Origin: Achatina immaculata
Taxonomy: Eukaryota; Mollusca; Gastropoda; Stylommatophora; Achatinidae
Assembly: GCA_009760885.1 (NCBI GenBank)
Contig: CM019715.1
Span: 20,078,503-20,142,502 of the forward strand
Reading direction: 5' to 3'
DNA length: 64,000 bases
Shown here: in pieces, positions 11,757-22,487 of the stretch
How positions within the stretch are numbered: the first letter of the stretch is position 1
Layout: each line of letters begins with the position of its first letter
Position numbers and translations under genes: made by a program
The notes under the pieces: generated by a model
What the model saw: the letters and a program-made list of their open reading frames with translations, nothing else
What the model was told of the DNA's origin: nothing
Databases searched by the model: none

Positions 11757-12184
11757 TTAGGATGTTGGTTCCACACGGAAGAGAAAACAGAATGACTGAG
11801 CGAAAGCTTTATGAACGGGTAGAAATAGTTTCAAGAAGGAGGAACAAATGAAAGCCAGGAAGCCCGATCAACATCGCGCACCCTAGCCCACACTGACAGG
11901 CCGCAAGTCTTTATAGACCAGCAGACCACAATATCCGCGGCTACTGCACATTTGAATGCCAGCCATGGGTCCGCATCCCGTAGTGTATGATGACTTTGGA
12001 TTCTGTAAAGTTTGCACAAGAAAGTGCTAGGAAGCAGTACAGACATGAATTCAGGAGCACGAGAAAAGCTTTTTTTTCCCCAAAGAATGAAGAAGAACAA
12101 GAAGTGCAGGGTGACAGTGTAAAGAAATAACATAACCGTTATGTTCATTTTCTTACAACTCCGTCTTATCTATGGCGCAAGTTT
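11757..12184. other. no gene seen
   Basis: No convincing frame, repeat or RNA gene. Confidence 0.45.
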
Positions 12185-12464
12185 AGATTTAGCCCAAAGT
12201 GTAGCCAACGCTTAAACGAACATATGTCTTCCAAAACCTAGACTTGATCTTTACAGGAAAAGCTTTATTTATTCTTCTGCTCATCTTTGGAATACCCTCC
12301 CATCCTATATTAAAAAAAAACAAACTATAAACTATACTCTTTCCTATAACTACAGACTCTTCGAATTTCTATTTGATGTCGATCACATGCCTCCATGATC
12401 CACAAAAGTTATTCTAGACTGCTCTTGCAGACACCTAGTTGTTTATTATGAATAGTACCAAAAT

Positions 12465-12775
12465 TCTGTTTGGTAGATATTCATTTATATATGTATGTAG
12501 GTACTTTCTGTAGTCATTTATATATGTATGCAGTTACTTTCTGTAGTCATTTATATGTACATGTAGTTACTTTCTGTAGTCATTTATATATGTATGTATT
12601 TACTTTCTGTAGTCATTTATATATGCATGTAGTTACTTTCTGTAGTCATTTATATATGTATGTACTTACTTTCTGTTGACATTTATATATGTATGTAGTT
12701 ACTTTCTGTAGTCATTTATATATGTACGTAGTTACTTTCTGTAGTCATTTATATATGTATGTAGTTACTTTCTGA
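12465..12775. repeat. 33-bp minisatellite inside LINE A 3' UTR
   Basis: Units AGTTACTTTCTGTAGTCATT + TATATATGTATGT, about nine copies. A single further unit reappears at 13289-13316, beyond the CT tract. Confidence 0.92.
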
Positions 12776-12974
12776 ATTGAGTGCATGGATAAGAGTGAAT
12801 AAGAGTTATACTTTAATTTTCTTTTACGTCTCTCAGATTTCCAATGTTAATTATGTTTGTTATATGAGCAGCATATCTGTAGAATGTCTGGAACAAAGTG
12901 AAAGTTGTATGATAAAGAACAGAATGTCAGACTGGCCTGCGTGCCCAATTCTTAACTCTTTGGAAATAAGATCA

Positions 12975-13285
12975 GTCAATCTCTCTGTCTTTGTCTCTCT
13001 TGCTGTCTCTGTTTCTCTCTTTTCCTCTCTCTCCTTCTCTCCCCCTCTCTTCTTCTTTCTCCCTCCCCCTTTCCCTCCCTCTCATTCCCTCTCTCTTCCT
13101 TTCTGTCTCTCGCTGTCTCTCTTTTCCTCTTTCTCGTTCTCTCCCCCTCTCTTCTTCTATCTCTTCCTCCCTCTCATTCCCTCTCTCTCCTACTCTCTTC
13201 CTCTCTGTCTCTCTCTCGCTGTTTCTCTCTTCCTCTCTCTCTACTTCTCTCCCCCGCTCTCCTTCTCCCTCTCTATACCTCTCCC
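12975..13285. repeat. polypyrimidine tract
   Basis: About 310 bases of TC-rich sequence on the plus strand with few purines. Phe-Ser-Leu and Arg-Glu-Gly frames through it are artefacts. Confidence 0.95.
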
Positions 13286-13450
13286 TCCCTGTCATTTATA
13301 TGTGTATGTAGTTACTTTATATTGTTAATTATGTTTGTTATATGAGCAGCATATTTGTAGAACGTCTGGAACAGAGTGAAAGTTGTGTAATAAAGGGAAG
13401 AATGTCAGACGGGCCTGCGAGCCCATTTATTAACTCTTTTGAAGTAAAGA

Positions 13451-13573
<123 letters not shown>

Positions 13574-14089
13574 GGACCAGGGCAGTCTAGATAGTCAACC
13601 ACGTCTCACCCGAGGGGGATGTTTGCGTATCCTAACAACGCTGAGGTTTTCCGGTGAGAAAGTCCAACTCTGGACTGGATGGGCAACCACCTCTCCCCCG
13701 GCGGTGATACACGGGTATCTCAAAAATGTCGAGGTTTTCCGGTGAGAAGGTCCAACTCTGGCCTGGGTGGGCTACCACCTCTCACCCAGCGGGGATGCAC
13801 TGATATCCTAAACACGTCGAGGTCTTCCGGTGAGAAAGTCCAACTCTAGACTAAATTGGTGCAACGAAAACCACGGTGTCACGCAATCCGCTTCAGAGAC
13901 CCACCAAGAATACAGGCTAAAGCACTGCGATACTCTGAACCCCTTGTGGTCCTCTCGGGGATCTCGTGTGGTCCTTTCGGGGACCACACAGGAGACCACA
14001 GGACCTAACGAGGACCACAGGCGTAAATTCAGTAGGATCACAGTGCGGCCTTGGTGGTAGAAGCGAACGAAGAAGAAGAAGAAGACTCC
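13574..14089 (+). mobile_element. short retroelement 'X', copy 1, (GAA)n tail
   Basis: About 515 bp shared with 55671-56069. The 5' half holds three tandem units of about 90 bp with TCGAGGTTTTCCGGTGAGAA and CCAACTCTGG. The 3' half contains AAAACCACGGTGTCACGCAA and GGATCTCGTGTGGTCCTTTC. Both copies end AGCGAACGAAGAAGAAGAAG + ACTCC. It has no coding capacity. The tail resembles that of LINE C at about 22203-22236. Copy 1 starts abruptly next to a TATC run, as a 5'-truncated insert would. Confidence 0.75.
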
Positions 14090-15124
14090 CTGTTACTGTA
14101 AAAAATGAAGTTTTTCCCCTAACATTAGTTTACACATTCTGTCTCTCTTCTTTGTCGGTCTTTCATCGATGTCCATCACTCTTCCTTTTCATCTTAAACT
14201 TTGTATTAAACTTCATGAATGTGAATACATGTTTTTCTTCCATTTCTGAACAGTTTTCTTATTTGAGTTATTCTCACATTCAGATGGTAGAACACGCATA
14301 CAGAATACAGAATTAAGACTTGTATATAATTATGTAGAGTCTATCTTTGTTTACGTATTAGTTACAAACATTTGTTGTTTATGAGCAGTGATCTCACGTT
14401 ATTTATCTTATCCTACAAGCAGGCATGTTTTTGTTTTGTTCAATGGTGGCAGGCTGCTGTGTGGTAATCTTTCAACTCTTCCGCCTCAGTCCCTGCTGTT
14501 TGTTCTAGCTTGATCCCCAGTCAGTTTGTTTTAGAGACAAAGGCTTCACTCTTGTCTAGGATGTGACGGTCAAAACACACTTATATATCCCACTCTGCCA
14601 CAGTTTCAGCAATTTCTTGAGTTATAGCCCCTGTCTGGCCAGAAAAAGAGATAAACTTCTGGAGTAAATTCAATTTTTGTAAATTCATCTGAATCAATTC
14701 CTATCGGGAACTGTATCTCTATTATTTGATTATCGTCACGTCTGAAACATAGATCAGGAACCACTCCAATACAGATCAAGTCATTTCTATAAAACAGTTT
14801 TGTCCTTTGTCATGAAATCAAATCATAGTTGAGTTTGTTTCCGTTTAAATAGGCAAGATCATATCTATTCATATTTTGTAGCCACTGGAACTAAAGTTAG
14901 CTTTTTTAAACCTTGTATATTCAGTTTTATTGTTTTGTTGGTTTATTTCATTACCTAATGATGTATTGTGAGGTTATTTATTATTTGGCCAACCGGATGG
15001 GTGTATTTTGTGACAATGTCTATTGTTTGATCTGCCTTTATTGTCACTTTATGGGTAGTGGTGCTTTGATTTCGATCAGTAAACCACACCAGGCAAAGAG
15101 GATCTCCTGCTGGGCTCTTGGACT
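14090..15124. other. no gene seen
   Basis: AT-rich sequence. Frames are short and without motifs. No repeat is recognised. Confidence 0.5.
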
Positions 15125-15650
15125 CGGGATGTCGTGTTACCTTTACTAGTTAGCAGGTGAAAGGTCACTGCAATATTCCTAAACACAGAATGTCGTGTTA
15201 CTGAGACTAAGTTAACAGGTCAGAGATCACTCCTGTGTTGCTAGACACGTGATGTCATGTTACTGATGCTGGCTAGAAGACCAGAGGTCATTGTTGTATT
15301 CCCAGACACAGGATGTTATGTTACTGAGGCTGGCTAGGAGGTCAAAGGTCATTGTTGTTTTCTTAGACACAGGATGTCGTGTTACTGAGGCTGCCTGGAA
15401 GGTCAGAGGTCACTGTTGTTTTCTTAGACGCAGGATGTCGTGTTATCGAGGCTGCCTGGAAGGTCAGAGGTCACTGTTGTTTTCTTAGACGCAGGATGTC
15501 GTGTTATCGAGGCTGCCTGGAAGGTCAGAGGTCACTGTTGTTTTCCTAGACACAGGATATCGTGTTACTTAGGCTGGCTAGAAGGTCAGAGGTCACTGTT
15601 GTTTTCATAGACACAGGATGTCGTGTTACTGAGGCTGCCTAGAAGGTCAC
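15125..15650. repeat. about 60-bp minisatellite, 8-9 copies
   Basis: Unit core AGACACAGGATGTCGTGTTA, then CTGAGGCTG, GAAGGTCAGAGGTCACTG and TTGTTTTC. The first copies are more diverged, and the central ones are almost identical. Confidence 0.93.
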
Positions 15651-15814
15651 ATTTGATATGTGGTGATGAGGTCTGTCGAAAAGAACCTGCTGCTTGAATT
15701 CACTTCCTGGTTCCTGTGAAAGTCTGGCAGTTCTTTCCATCGCCTCTCATTTCTTGGCATGTAAGCAGGAGAGTTTATTAAGAAGTTCTCAGTTACATGG
15801 GCGTTCTACGGTGC

Positions 15815-16165
15815 ATCATCACTACTTTTACACTAACATCTCATAGCACAACATCATCACTACTTTTACACTAACATCTCATAGCACAATATCATCACTA
15901 CTTTTACACTAACATCTCATAGCACAACATCATCACTACTTTTACACTAACATCTCATAGCGCAACATTATCGATACTTTTCCATTAACATCTTATACCA
16001 TAATATCATCACTACTTTTACACTAACATCTTACAGCACAATATCATCACTACTTTTACACTTTCATCTCATAGCACAACTCATCACTGCTTTTACACTA
16101 GCATCTTATAGCACAACATCATCACTACTTTTACTCTAACATCTTATAGCACATCATCACAGTTA
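15815..16165. repeat. about 38-bp minisatellite, 9 copies
   Basis: Unit ATCATCACTACTTTTACACT + AACATCTCATAGCACAAC. Single-base and small indel variants are present. There are no unique spacers. Confidence 0.92.
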
Positions 16166-16232
16166 CATTGACATTTTATTGTACTAAATTCATCTATATT
16201 GACATCTTTTAGCACCGCATCCATCAGTTACA

Positions 16233-17716
16233 TTGACAATATAAGAAGCTGAAAAATGGATGTGATGAAATAACAGCTGAACTTATTAAAGCAGGAGGAA
16301 AGGAATGTGCAACAATCTATCATGCACTATGTAAAAAGATATGGCATTCAGGTATGTGGCCAAAAGAATAGAAAAGAATTGTAATCATACCATTGCTGAA
16401 AAAGGTAACTTGAAATTGTGTACAAACTACAGAACGGTTGCCCTGATTAGTCATGGCAGTAAAATTCTATTAAAAATCATAATGGGTAGACTTCAAAAGA
16501 AAATACAAGGAGAAATCAATATCGTCCAAGCTGGTTTTAGACAAGGAAGAGAAATAAGAGATCATATTTTCAACATAAGATTAATAATAAAGAAATACGG
16601 AGAATTTAATATAAATATATAATTATCTTATATAGACTATTCAAAGGCATTTTATTGTGTACAACACCAGAAACTTTCTGAAATAATGGGGAAAAATGGA
16701 ATTTCCAACACATTTGATACAATTAATATCACTGCTGTATCTAGACCAACATGCAGCAGTAAGAATAAATGGTGAAACAACAACTTGGTTTGACATAAAA
16801 CAAGGGATAGGTCAGGGTTGCATATTGTCATCTTACTTATTTAACTTGTATACTGAAAATATAATGAGGAATGTTAGAGAAGATGTAGACAAAGAATATT
16901 ACAATGCCATAACAATTGTTGGTTATGAAATACCAGAGATTAGATATGCTGATGACACAGTATTACTGTCCTAAAAAACAAAAAGGAATAGAAAAACTAA
17001 TTATGTCAGTCCGTAACGACAGTGAAGAGCACATTTATCTTAATGCGATGAAAAGTAAATTAATGAGAACTGACAAAACAAATAAGGCAGTAGAAATATT
17101 TATTAATGAGGAATAATTGAAAGAGGTAGAGAGTTTTGAATATCTTGGATCATTACTAACTAGTGTGGAAATACAATGAGGGATATTAAAAGGAGGACAG
17201 CTATGCTTCTTCAAAAACTAAAAGAACTAAAGAAGCTGTGGAGAGGAACAGACAGAACTACAAAACTAAGATTTTTAAGGCCAAGAATCTTTCCCATCAC
17301 AACATATGCCTGTGAGACCTGGACACTTAACAAAACAGCTGAGAAAAACATACATGCCTTTGAATATAAATGCTACAGAAGAGTCTTTCAAATATCACGG
17401 ACACAAAAAAGAATAAATATATCCATACTGCAAGAACTTATTATTGAAGAAGGCTGGCTAGTAAAAAGGATTAAACAAAGAAAACTGAAATATTCTTGAC
17501 ACATTAAACGTCAAGAGAAGTTAGAGAAGACGGTCTTGGAAGGGTACATAATGGGAAAAAGAAAGAAAGGAAGACCAAGGCGAAGATGGCTGCAAGACAT
17601 CGATGGTAATCTGCAAATGGATGCATCAGCAACAGGACATCTTGCTTACAACCGAGAGGCCTACAGGACAGCTGTTAGGGAGGCAAAGTTCCGCAAGGGA
17701 CATGCTAATGACTGAC
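16233..17716 (+). pseudogene. LINE family B: reverse transcriptase and C-terminus, 5'-truncated
   Basis: The RT is readable through stops and shifts: GCDEITAELIKAGG, then LKLCTNYRTVALISH, QAGFRQGREIRDHIF, YIDYSKAF (motif A) near 16633, a GIGQGCILSSYLFNLY-type motif B near 16806, and RYADDTVLLS (motif C) near 16944. The thumb and tail follow, with ITTYACETWTLNK near 17297, a GRPRRRWLQDI basic motif near 17570 and the end KGHAND at 17713, then TGACTGACTGA as a (TGAN)n tail. It has in-frame stops and no endonuclease domain, so it is inactive. Clade: RTE-like by its tail, not certain. Four other 3' ends of this family lie in the window. Confidence 0.82.
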
Positions 17717-17942
17717 TGAACAGTGAATTTGATAATCGTCTCATCTTATTTTCGTATCCAAACTAAAAAAAGAGTTTCTCATCAAGCTCCACTGCGGTTG
17801 GAAAATATACTAGTCTAATAATTTCTGAATTTGTAGCAACATAACACTATTCTTTTTTTCCAGGCTGTGAGTGCCTCCCTAGTGAGGACATTTGCGGAGA
17901 CTGACGCATTCATCGTGCACAGATCGCTTTTTTATATTGTAA

Positions 17943-19430
17943 CACAATAATTAGTGTATAAGTATATAACTATACACGAAGCACTGCACTGTGATACCAG
18001 AATGTATAAAACAGGAAAAAGTAGGAGCAGCTTTATTACTTAACGATTACAAAGTTGTGACGTTTCGGCGTGAGCCTTAATCATACACAAACATACAGGA
18101 CGAAGAAGTAGAGAGAGGAGATAAAGTATAGATTCACATGAATAATATTTTTAAAAAAAAATTTTTTTTCTAAAGAGTACTTAGCTGTAAATTGTAAGGT
18201 GTGGCTTGTCCGGCGGTGTGTGTCAGGAATGGATTTAGTAGAACGTGGAGACTTTAAATAAGGACCTGTGACATGTGGTCGGTTTGTTGTAACTGGGGGT
18301 GGTGGATGGGGAACCGGGGAAGGGAGAGAGAGTGTGTGATGCAATATTGACCTAGCTAGGAGAAGTTGAAACAGATGATTGGGGAAGAGGGGTTGCAGAG
18401 TGATGCTGTGAGGAAGTTTGAAAAGTAAGAAGGGGTGGACTTTGTGGAGAGGTACTGTAATGATTGAAGAGAATTTTACGTGTAACTAAACAGCGAGTTT
18501 AACCCATGTGGTTCCAGCGTCCCATAATTTTGAATGCAGCGGTTCTCAAGTGCCAGGCGGTTTGTGTCATCTGCGTGACATTGTTTAATGGGTGTTACCA
18601 GAAAATCAGATTTGCCTCTGTGATTGGGGCATTTGAAATGATTTGGGACTGGTTTCGAAGCATGCTGGGTGATGTCGTACAGATGTTTTTGCATGCGGTC
18701 CCCTAATCTGAGGCCATTCTCACCAATATATGTTATCCTGCATCTTTTGCAAACGATGACATATATCACATTACGGGACTCACATGTGAATCCCTCATGA
18801 AGGGTGAGGATAGTTTTGGGAAAGGTGATTGTTTTCGTTTCCCAGACTACAGGGCAGGTAGCGCAGCGGGGGCGGTTACATTTTCTGGTGCCAACATATG
18901 TAAGGCTCTGCTTCAGGTGGCTGTGGACGAGGATGTCCTTAAGGTTTGGCTCACGTTTGTATGCCAATAGGGGTGGATCAGAGAAAATGTCGCGAGTGTC
19001 GGAGTCGAGTTGGATTATCGGCAGATGACGATAAAGAATTTTCTTAACCATCTGACCGTGCGGGTGGAAAGGCAGTACTAATTTAACTCTGTCAGATGGA
19101 GTAACAGGCTTTTTCCTGAATACTTCTTTGCGGCTCACTAGTTGGATACGGTTGAAGGCTTCACGAAGGACCTTTTCTGGGTAGTGGCGATAACGGAAAA
19201 ATTCTAATAACTTGTTGGACTGATCTATAAAGTCCAAATTATCCTGACAAATGCGGCGAAGACGGAGGAGTTGGGAATATGGGATGGAGTTCTTACAGGC
19301 TTCAGGATGGGAGAAGGTGTAAAGCAAATAAGTATGGCTGTCGGTGGGCTTGTAAAATACAGAGGTGACAAGCCTGTTTGTGCCAATAGAGACTTTAATG
19401 TCTAAAAAGTTAACAGACTTGCTTTTTTTA
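17943..19430 (-). mobile_element. Penelope-like element, 5'-truncated
   Basis: Minus-strand element with its 3' end at about 17943. It comprises a terminal repeat (17943-18130, also found at 33375-33600 and 49128-49563), a 3' UTR, and a C-terminal RT plus GIY-YIG reading frame. Conserved PLE sequence starts near 19430. Upstream of that the frame continues for about 40 residues without family resemblance and stops, so the copy lacks its RT palm. Confidence 0.8.
18059..18086 (-). ncRNA. hammerhead-ribozyme-like motif in PLE terminal repeat
   Basis: Read on the minus strand: ATGATTA, then stem AGGC / loop TCAC / GCC, then GAAAC and GTC. This follows the order of a minimal type I hammerhead (CUGANGA, stem II, GAAA, short stem III, cleavage triplet), and the ACGT after GAAA could pair between two molecules. 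Core positions 3 and 8 are A and T instead of C and G. PLEs of other animals are known to carry such ribozymes in their terminal repeats. Activity here is unproven. Confidence 0.45.
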
Positions 19431-19504
19431 TATTGTGCATGGTCATGACCTGGGGAGTTTCTTGTGTATTCCAGGAGATGTCGCTGACGCAGGCGCCAGA
19501 GCAA
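18476..19504 (-). pseudogene. PLE polyprotein C-terminus: RT thumb and GIY-YIG endonuclease
   Basis: About 340 residues end at a TAA (18476-18478). In order: SVNFLDIKVS, the block after the RT catalytic site; YKPTDSHTYLLY; LLRLRRICQ; the SDRVKLVLPFHP segment; and a C-terminal GIY-YIG-type nuclease with a CNRPRCATCP zinc-binding-like linker and VIYVIVCKRCRITYIGENG at its start, then LGDRMQKH. In intact family members, RT copies the element from a nick made by this nuclease. The IYVIV...YIG core is present with GENG where GxTG is usual. The RT palm with YxDD is missing, and no ATG is usable because the copy is truncated. Confidence 0.82.
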
Positions 19505-19604
19505 GTATGGGATATTCTCGTTCGCTGTGATGCCGAAGCTGTACTAAACAGAACAGAACTGGTTTTTTTCCCAGGAGCATCTTGAGGTGGGGGAATAGAG
19601 TTTT

Positions 19605-20038
19605 GACCAGCCGTGATGTCATGGTCTACAGAGTCACCCTATGACTAGCCGTGATGTCCTGGTCTGCAGACAGTCACCCTATGACTAGCCGTGATGTCCT
19701 GGTCTAAAGAGTCACCCAATGACTAGCTGTGCTGTGTTGGTCTACAGACAGTCACCCCATTACTAGCCATGCTGTGCTGGTTTTCAGACAGTCACCCCAT
19801 GACTAGCCGTGCTGTCCTGGTCTGCAGACATTCACCCCATGACTAGCCGTGCTATGCTGGTCTGCAGACAGTCGCCCTATGACTAGTCGTGCTGTGCTGG
19901 TCTGCAGACAGTCGCCCTATGACTAGCCGTGCTGTGCTGGTCTGCAGACAGTCACCCTATGACTAGCCGTGCTGTGCTGGTCTGCAGACAGTCACCCTAT
20001 GACTAGCCGTGCTGTGCTGGTCTACAGACAGTCATCTC
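19605..20038. repeat. 40-bp minisatellite, about 11 copies
   Basis: Unit GTGCTGTGCTGGTCTGCAGA + CAGTCACCCTATGACTAGCC. It follows the truncated 5' end of the PLE closely. Confidence 0.93.
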
Positions 20039-20157
20039 AGCTCCTTGATATGTTTCTCTTCGTCTGTCGCAGAAGTTCAATAGTAAAATGCAAACGAATA
20101 TTTCAAATATAAAAAAAATAATTGTAGCAAGGGTAAAATTCTTGTTACTTGTTAAAA

Positions 20158-20346
20158 TAGTGGTTCCTAAGTTTCTTTCATCCCAGGATCACTTTTCCAA
20201 CTGTACGTAAGCTGTCTACCACCAACTAGAAGAATATTATAAAATCTTCATTGTTTGTATTCAATAGGTAGAATTTAATACCAAACTGATAATGTATCCC
20301 CAGACTGCTTGATAATGTGGTGCGGACCACACGTTGGGAACCACTG
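20158..20346. mobile_element. hAT-like MITE, about 190 bp
   Basis: The left end reads TAGTGGTTCCTAAGTTTC. The right end, read inverted, is CAGTGGTTCCCAACGTGTGG. The two match over most of the first 16 bases, and CAGTGGTTCCCAA is a common hAT terminal sequence. The interior is AT-rich and non-coding. I could not find a clean 8-bp TSD. Confidence 0.55.
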
Positions 20347-20549
20347 AGATAACGTGTCTTGAGTCAGTGAACATTGTCGAGTGACTCGGTTTAAAAACAA
20401 ACCAGGGTTAATGTCACCTGGTTGGCTGATTAGTGGGGGAGGCGAGTTGGCCTTGGATTGGCTGATGTTTGAGAGAGTTGACTGGGAGAGTTGACTGGGA
20501 GAGTTGACTGTGTGTTGAAGTGTTCGAGACCGGAGACAACATGATTGAA

Positions 20550-20888
20550 AAAAAAAACATGGACTGGAAAAACTATTGTGTCTTGAGATGTTCTGGAGAA
20601 AAGAATCCAATTGTGTTACTGCCAAAGCTCATCTTGACATCATGGACAAACAAATGGTGTGTAAGTATCAACACAGAGAAATCAAGTACCACTCTGTTCA
20701 CCCTCTCATCTAAACAGAAAGCAGGTAAGATCTTTGTAAATGAAATACCCTTAAGGATGGACAACCAACTCACTTACTTAGGAGTGACTCTTGACTCAAA
20801 ACTGACTTGGAAGCAACACATCAACAGTGCAGAAGCAAAAGCCAGAAGAAAACTAGCCATAATTGAGTGGAACCACATGGGGAGTTAG
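20550..20888 (+). pseudogene. LINE C RT thumb, upstream frame
   Basis: Residues such as NTEKSSTTLFTLS, IPLRMDNQLTYLGVTLDSKL and TWKQHI are the post-catalytic YLGV-D-KL-W-H signature of jockey-like reverse transcriptases. The catalytic palm is absent. A small deletion near 20865 shifts the frame into the long one that follows, so the two frames were once one protein. Confidence 0.75.
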
Positions 20889-22194
20889 TGAAAGAATCCT
20901 CAAGAATGTATATCAGCAGAGTATTCTACCACATTTAGAATATGGCTCAACATCTTGGTGCACAGCATCAAACACTACGCTGCATAATCTAGACAAGGTT
21001 CAAAATCAGTCACTACGGATTATCACAGGTGCCATGAGGTCCACACCAATAGTAGAAATGCAGAAAATAGTTGGTGTTCAACCGTTAAAGGAACGTAGAG
21101 GCACAAAGGTCATGACCATGGGAGAAAAATTCCTTAGCTCTGTAAGCCATCCCCTGAAGGAGAGATTCAATAACTTGGCATTAGGACGGCTTAAAAGAAG
21201 CAGCTTCATTCATCAGGCCGAGCGTATGCGTAAGCTGATACCTGACCTTCCAACTGTAGTCGCTCCATTATCATCTGTACCAGAGCATACACCATGGAAA
21301 GAAGCAGATTATACACAAATAACTATTCAGACTGAAGTGAAAGGTGTGCAGAATGGTGAGATGCAGAGCAGTCTTGTAAGATCAACAGCCACACTTAGTG
21401 TTCTAGATGACAGATATCCATGTGACACCTGGATACGTGTGTATACAAATGGATCTGCACATAATGCCATAAAGAATGGAGGGGCAGGAGCATATATTGA
21501 ATATCCAAACAACACCATTGACAAGATTTCCATACCCACTGGTAAATACTGCAACAACTTTGATGCAGAAGTTAGGGCAATTATTGCTGCAGTTGAAAAA
21601 CTATCAGACTCCAGAATTGATACATGTCCTGTAGTAATTCTCACAGGTGCAAGATCAGTACTGGAGGCTCTTCAGTGCAACAAACTACCAGATCTTAAGG
21701 ATGCCTTGTCAAAAATTGGCTTACAACATGGAGTCACTGTGCAATGGATTCCCTCCCACTGTGGGATACCAGGCAATGAGAAAGCTGACCACCTGGCCAA
21801 AGAGGGCACTGAAATGGAGCAACCAGACATACCAATCACCTATAATCAGAAAAAAAGTATGATAAAAACCTACAGGAAGCCACAAACACCACCACATGAT
21901 GACTATCACATGCTAAACAGAAAGGAACAAGTCACCATCTTCCGTCTCCGAACAGGACACAGCCGACTCCGAAGTCATATGTATACAAAGTTTAAGGTTG
22001 GTACTACTAATCTATGTACATGTGCCCAGGTGCTCCAAACTGTGGAACATATCCTCCAGAGCTGCATCAACTACGAGACACTGAGAAATAGTTACTGGCC
22101 CAGTGAAACCACTAAAGAAGATAAGCTCTATGGTTCCATACATGAATTACAAAAAACAGTGAAATTTATCCAAGAGACAGGACTGCAGATATAG
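20863..22194 (+). pseudogene. LINE C thumb, RNase H domain and C-terminal Cys/His tail
   Basis: 443 residues without a stop. Residues about 22-70 (ILPHLEYGSTSWCTAS, LDKVQNQSLRIITG) are the RT thumb. A complete RNase H follows from about residue 185: VYTNGSAHNAIKNGGAGAYI has Asn where the first catalytic Asp usually stands (YTDGS), then NFDAEVRAIIAAVEKL (Glu), VVILTGARSVLEAL (normally TDS, here TGA), and WIPSHCGIPGNEKADHLAKE (distal His/Asp). Two of the acidic catalytic residues are therefore altered. The C-terminus has a CTCAQVLQTVEHILQSC knuckle. In intact elements RNase H removes RNA from the cDNA hybrid. The start is arbitrary because of the upstream frameshift. Confidence 0.8.
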
Positions 22195-22487
22195 ACAGAC
22201 AGTGCGAACGAAGAAGAAGAAGAAGAAGAAGAAGAACTGCCAAAGCTTAAAGAACGAGCGCCTTCGATTCCCTTCCTTTGTGGAGCACGTTCGTGTGTGT
22301 GTAAAGTTGTAGCCGGTTGTAGCAACATTGTACACAAAAATCTCAACACAAAAGACTTTCTCAGTTTCTATGTGAGAACAGAGGCCAGGAAATTCAACCC
22401 GATGTCATGAGCAACAGTACGCAGCCACATTTTGAACAACTTGAAAATCACTGCAGACAAGAAATTGTCCATCGTAGTCAGAAAAAA

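Larger units (their letters stand above)
20550..22240 (+). mobile_element. LINE family C: RT thumb plus RNase H, (GAA)n tail
   Basis: A 5'-truncated non-LTR element. The RT portion after motif C begins near 20630, RNase H follows, and the copy ends in AAGAAGAAGAAGAAGAAG at 22209-22236. Just before the tail stands GTGCGAACGAAG, which resembles the end of short element X. Confidence 0.82.

Noticed and set aside
12972..13311. Arg/Glu-rich and Ser/Leu-rich frames of about 106 residues
   Set aside because: Products of the polypyrimidine tract on either strand.
15815..16165. CRISPR-like regular repeats
   Set aside because: The repeats are contiguous 38-bp minisatellite units without unique spacers, in DNA that is clearly eukaryotic.
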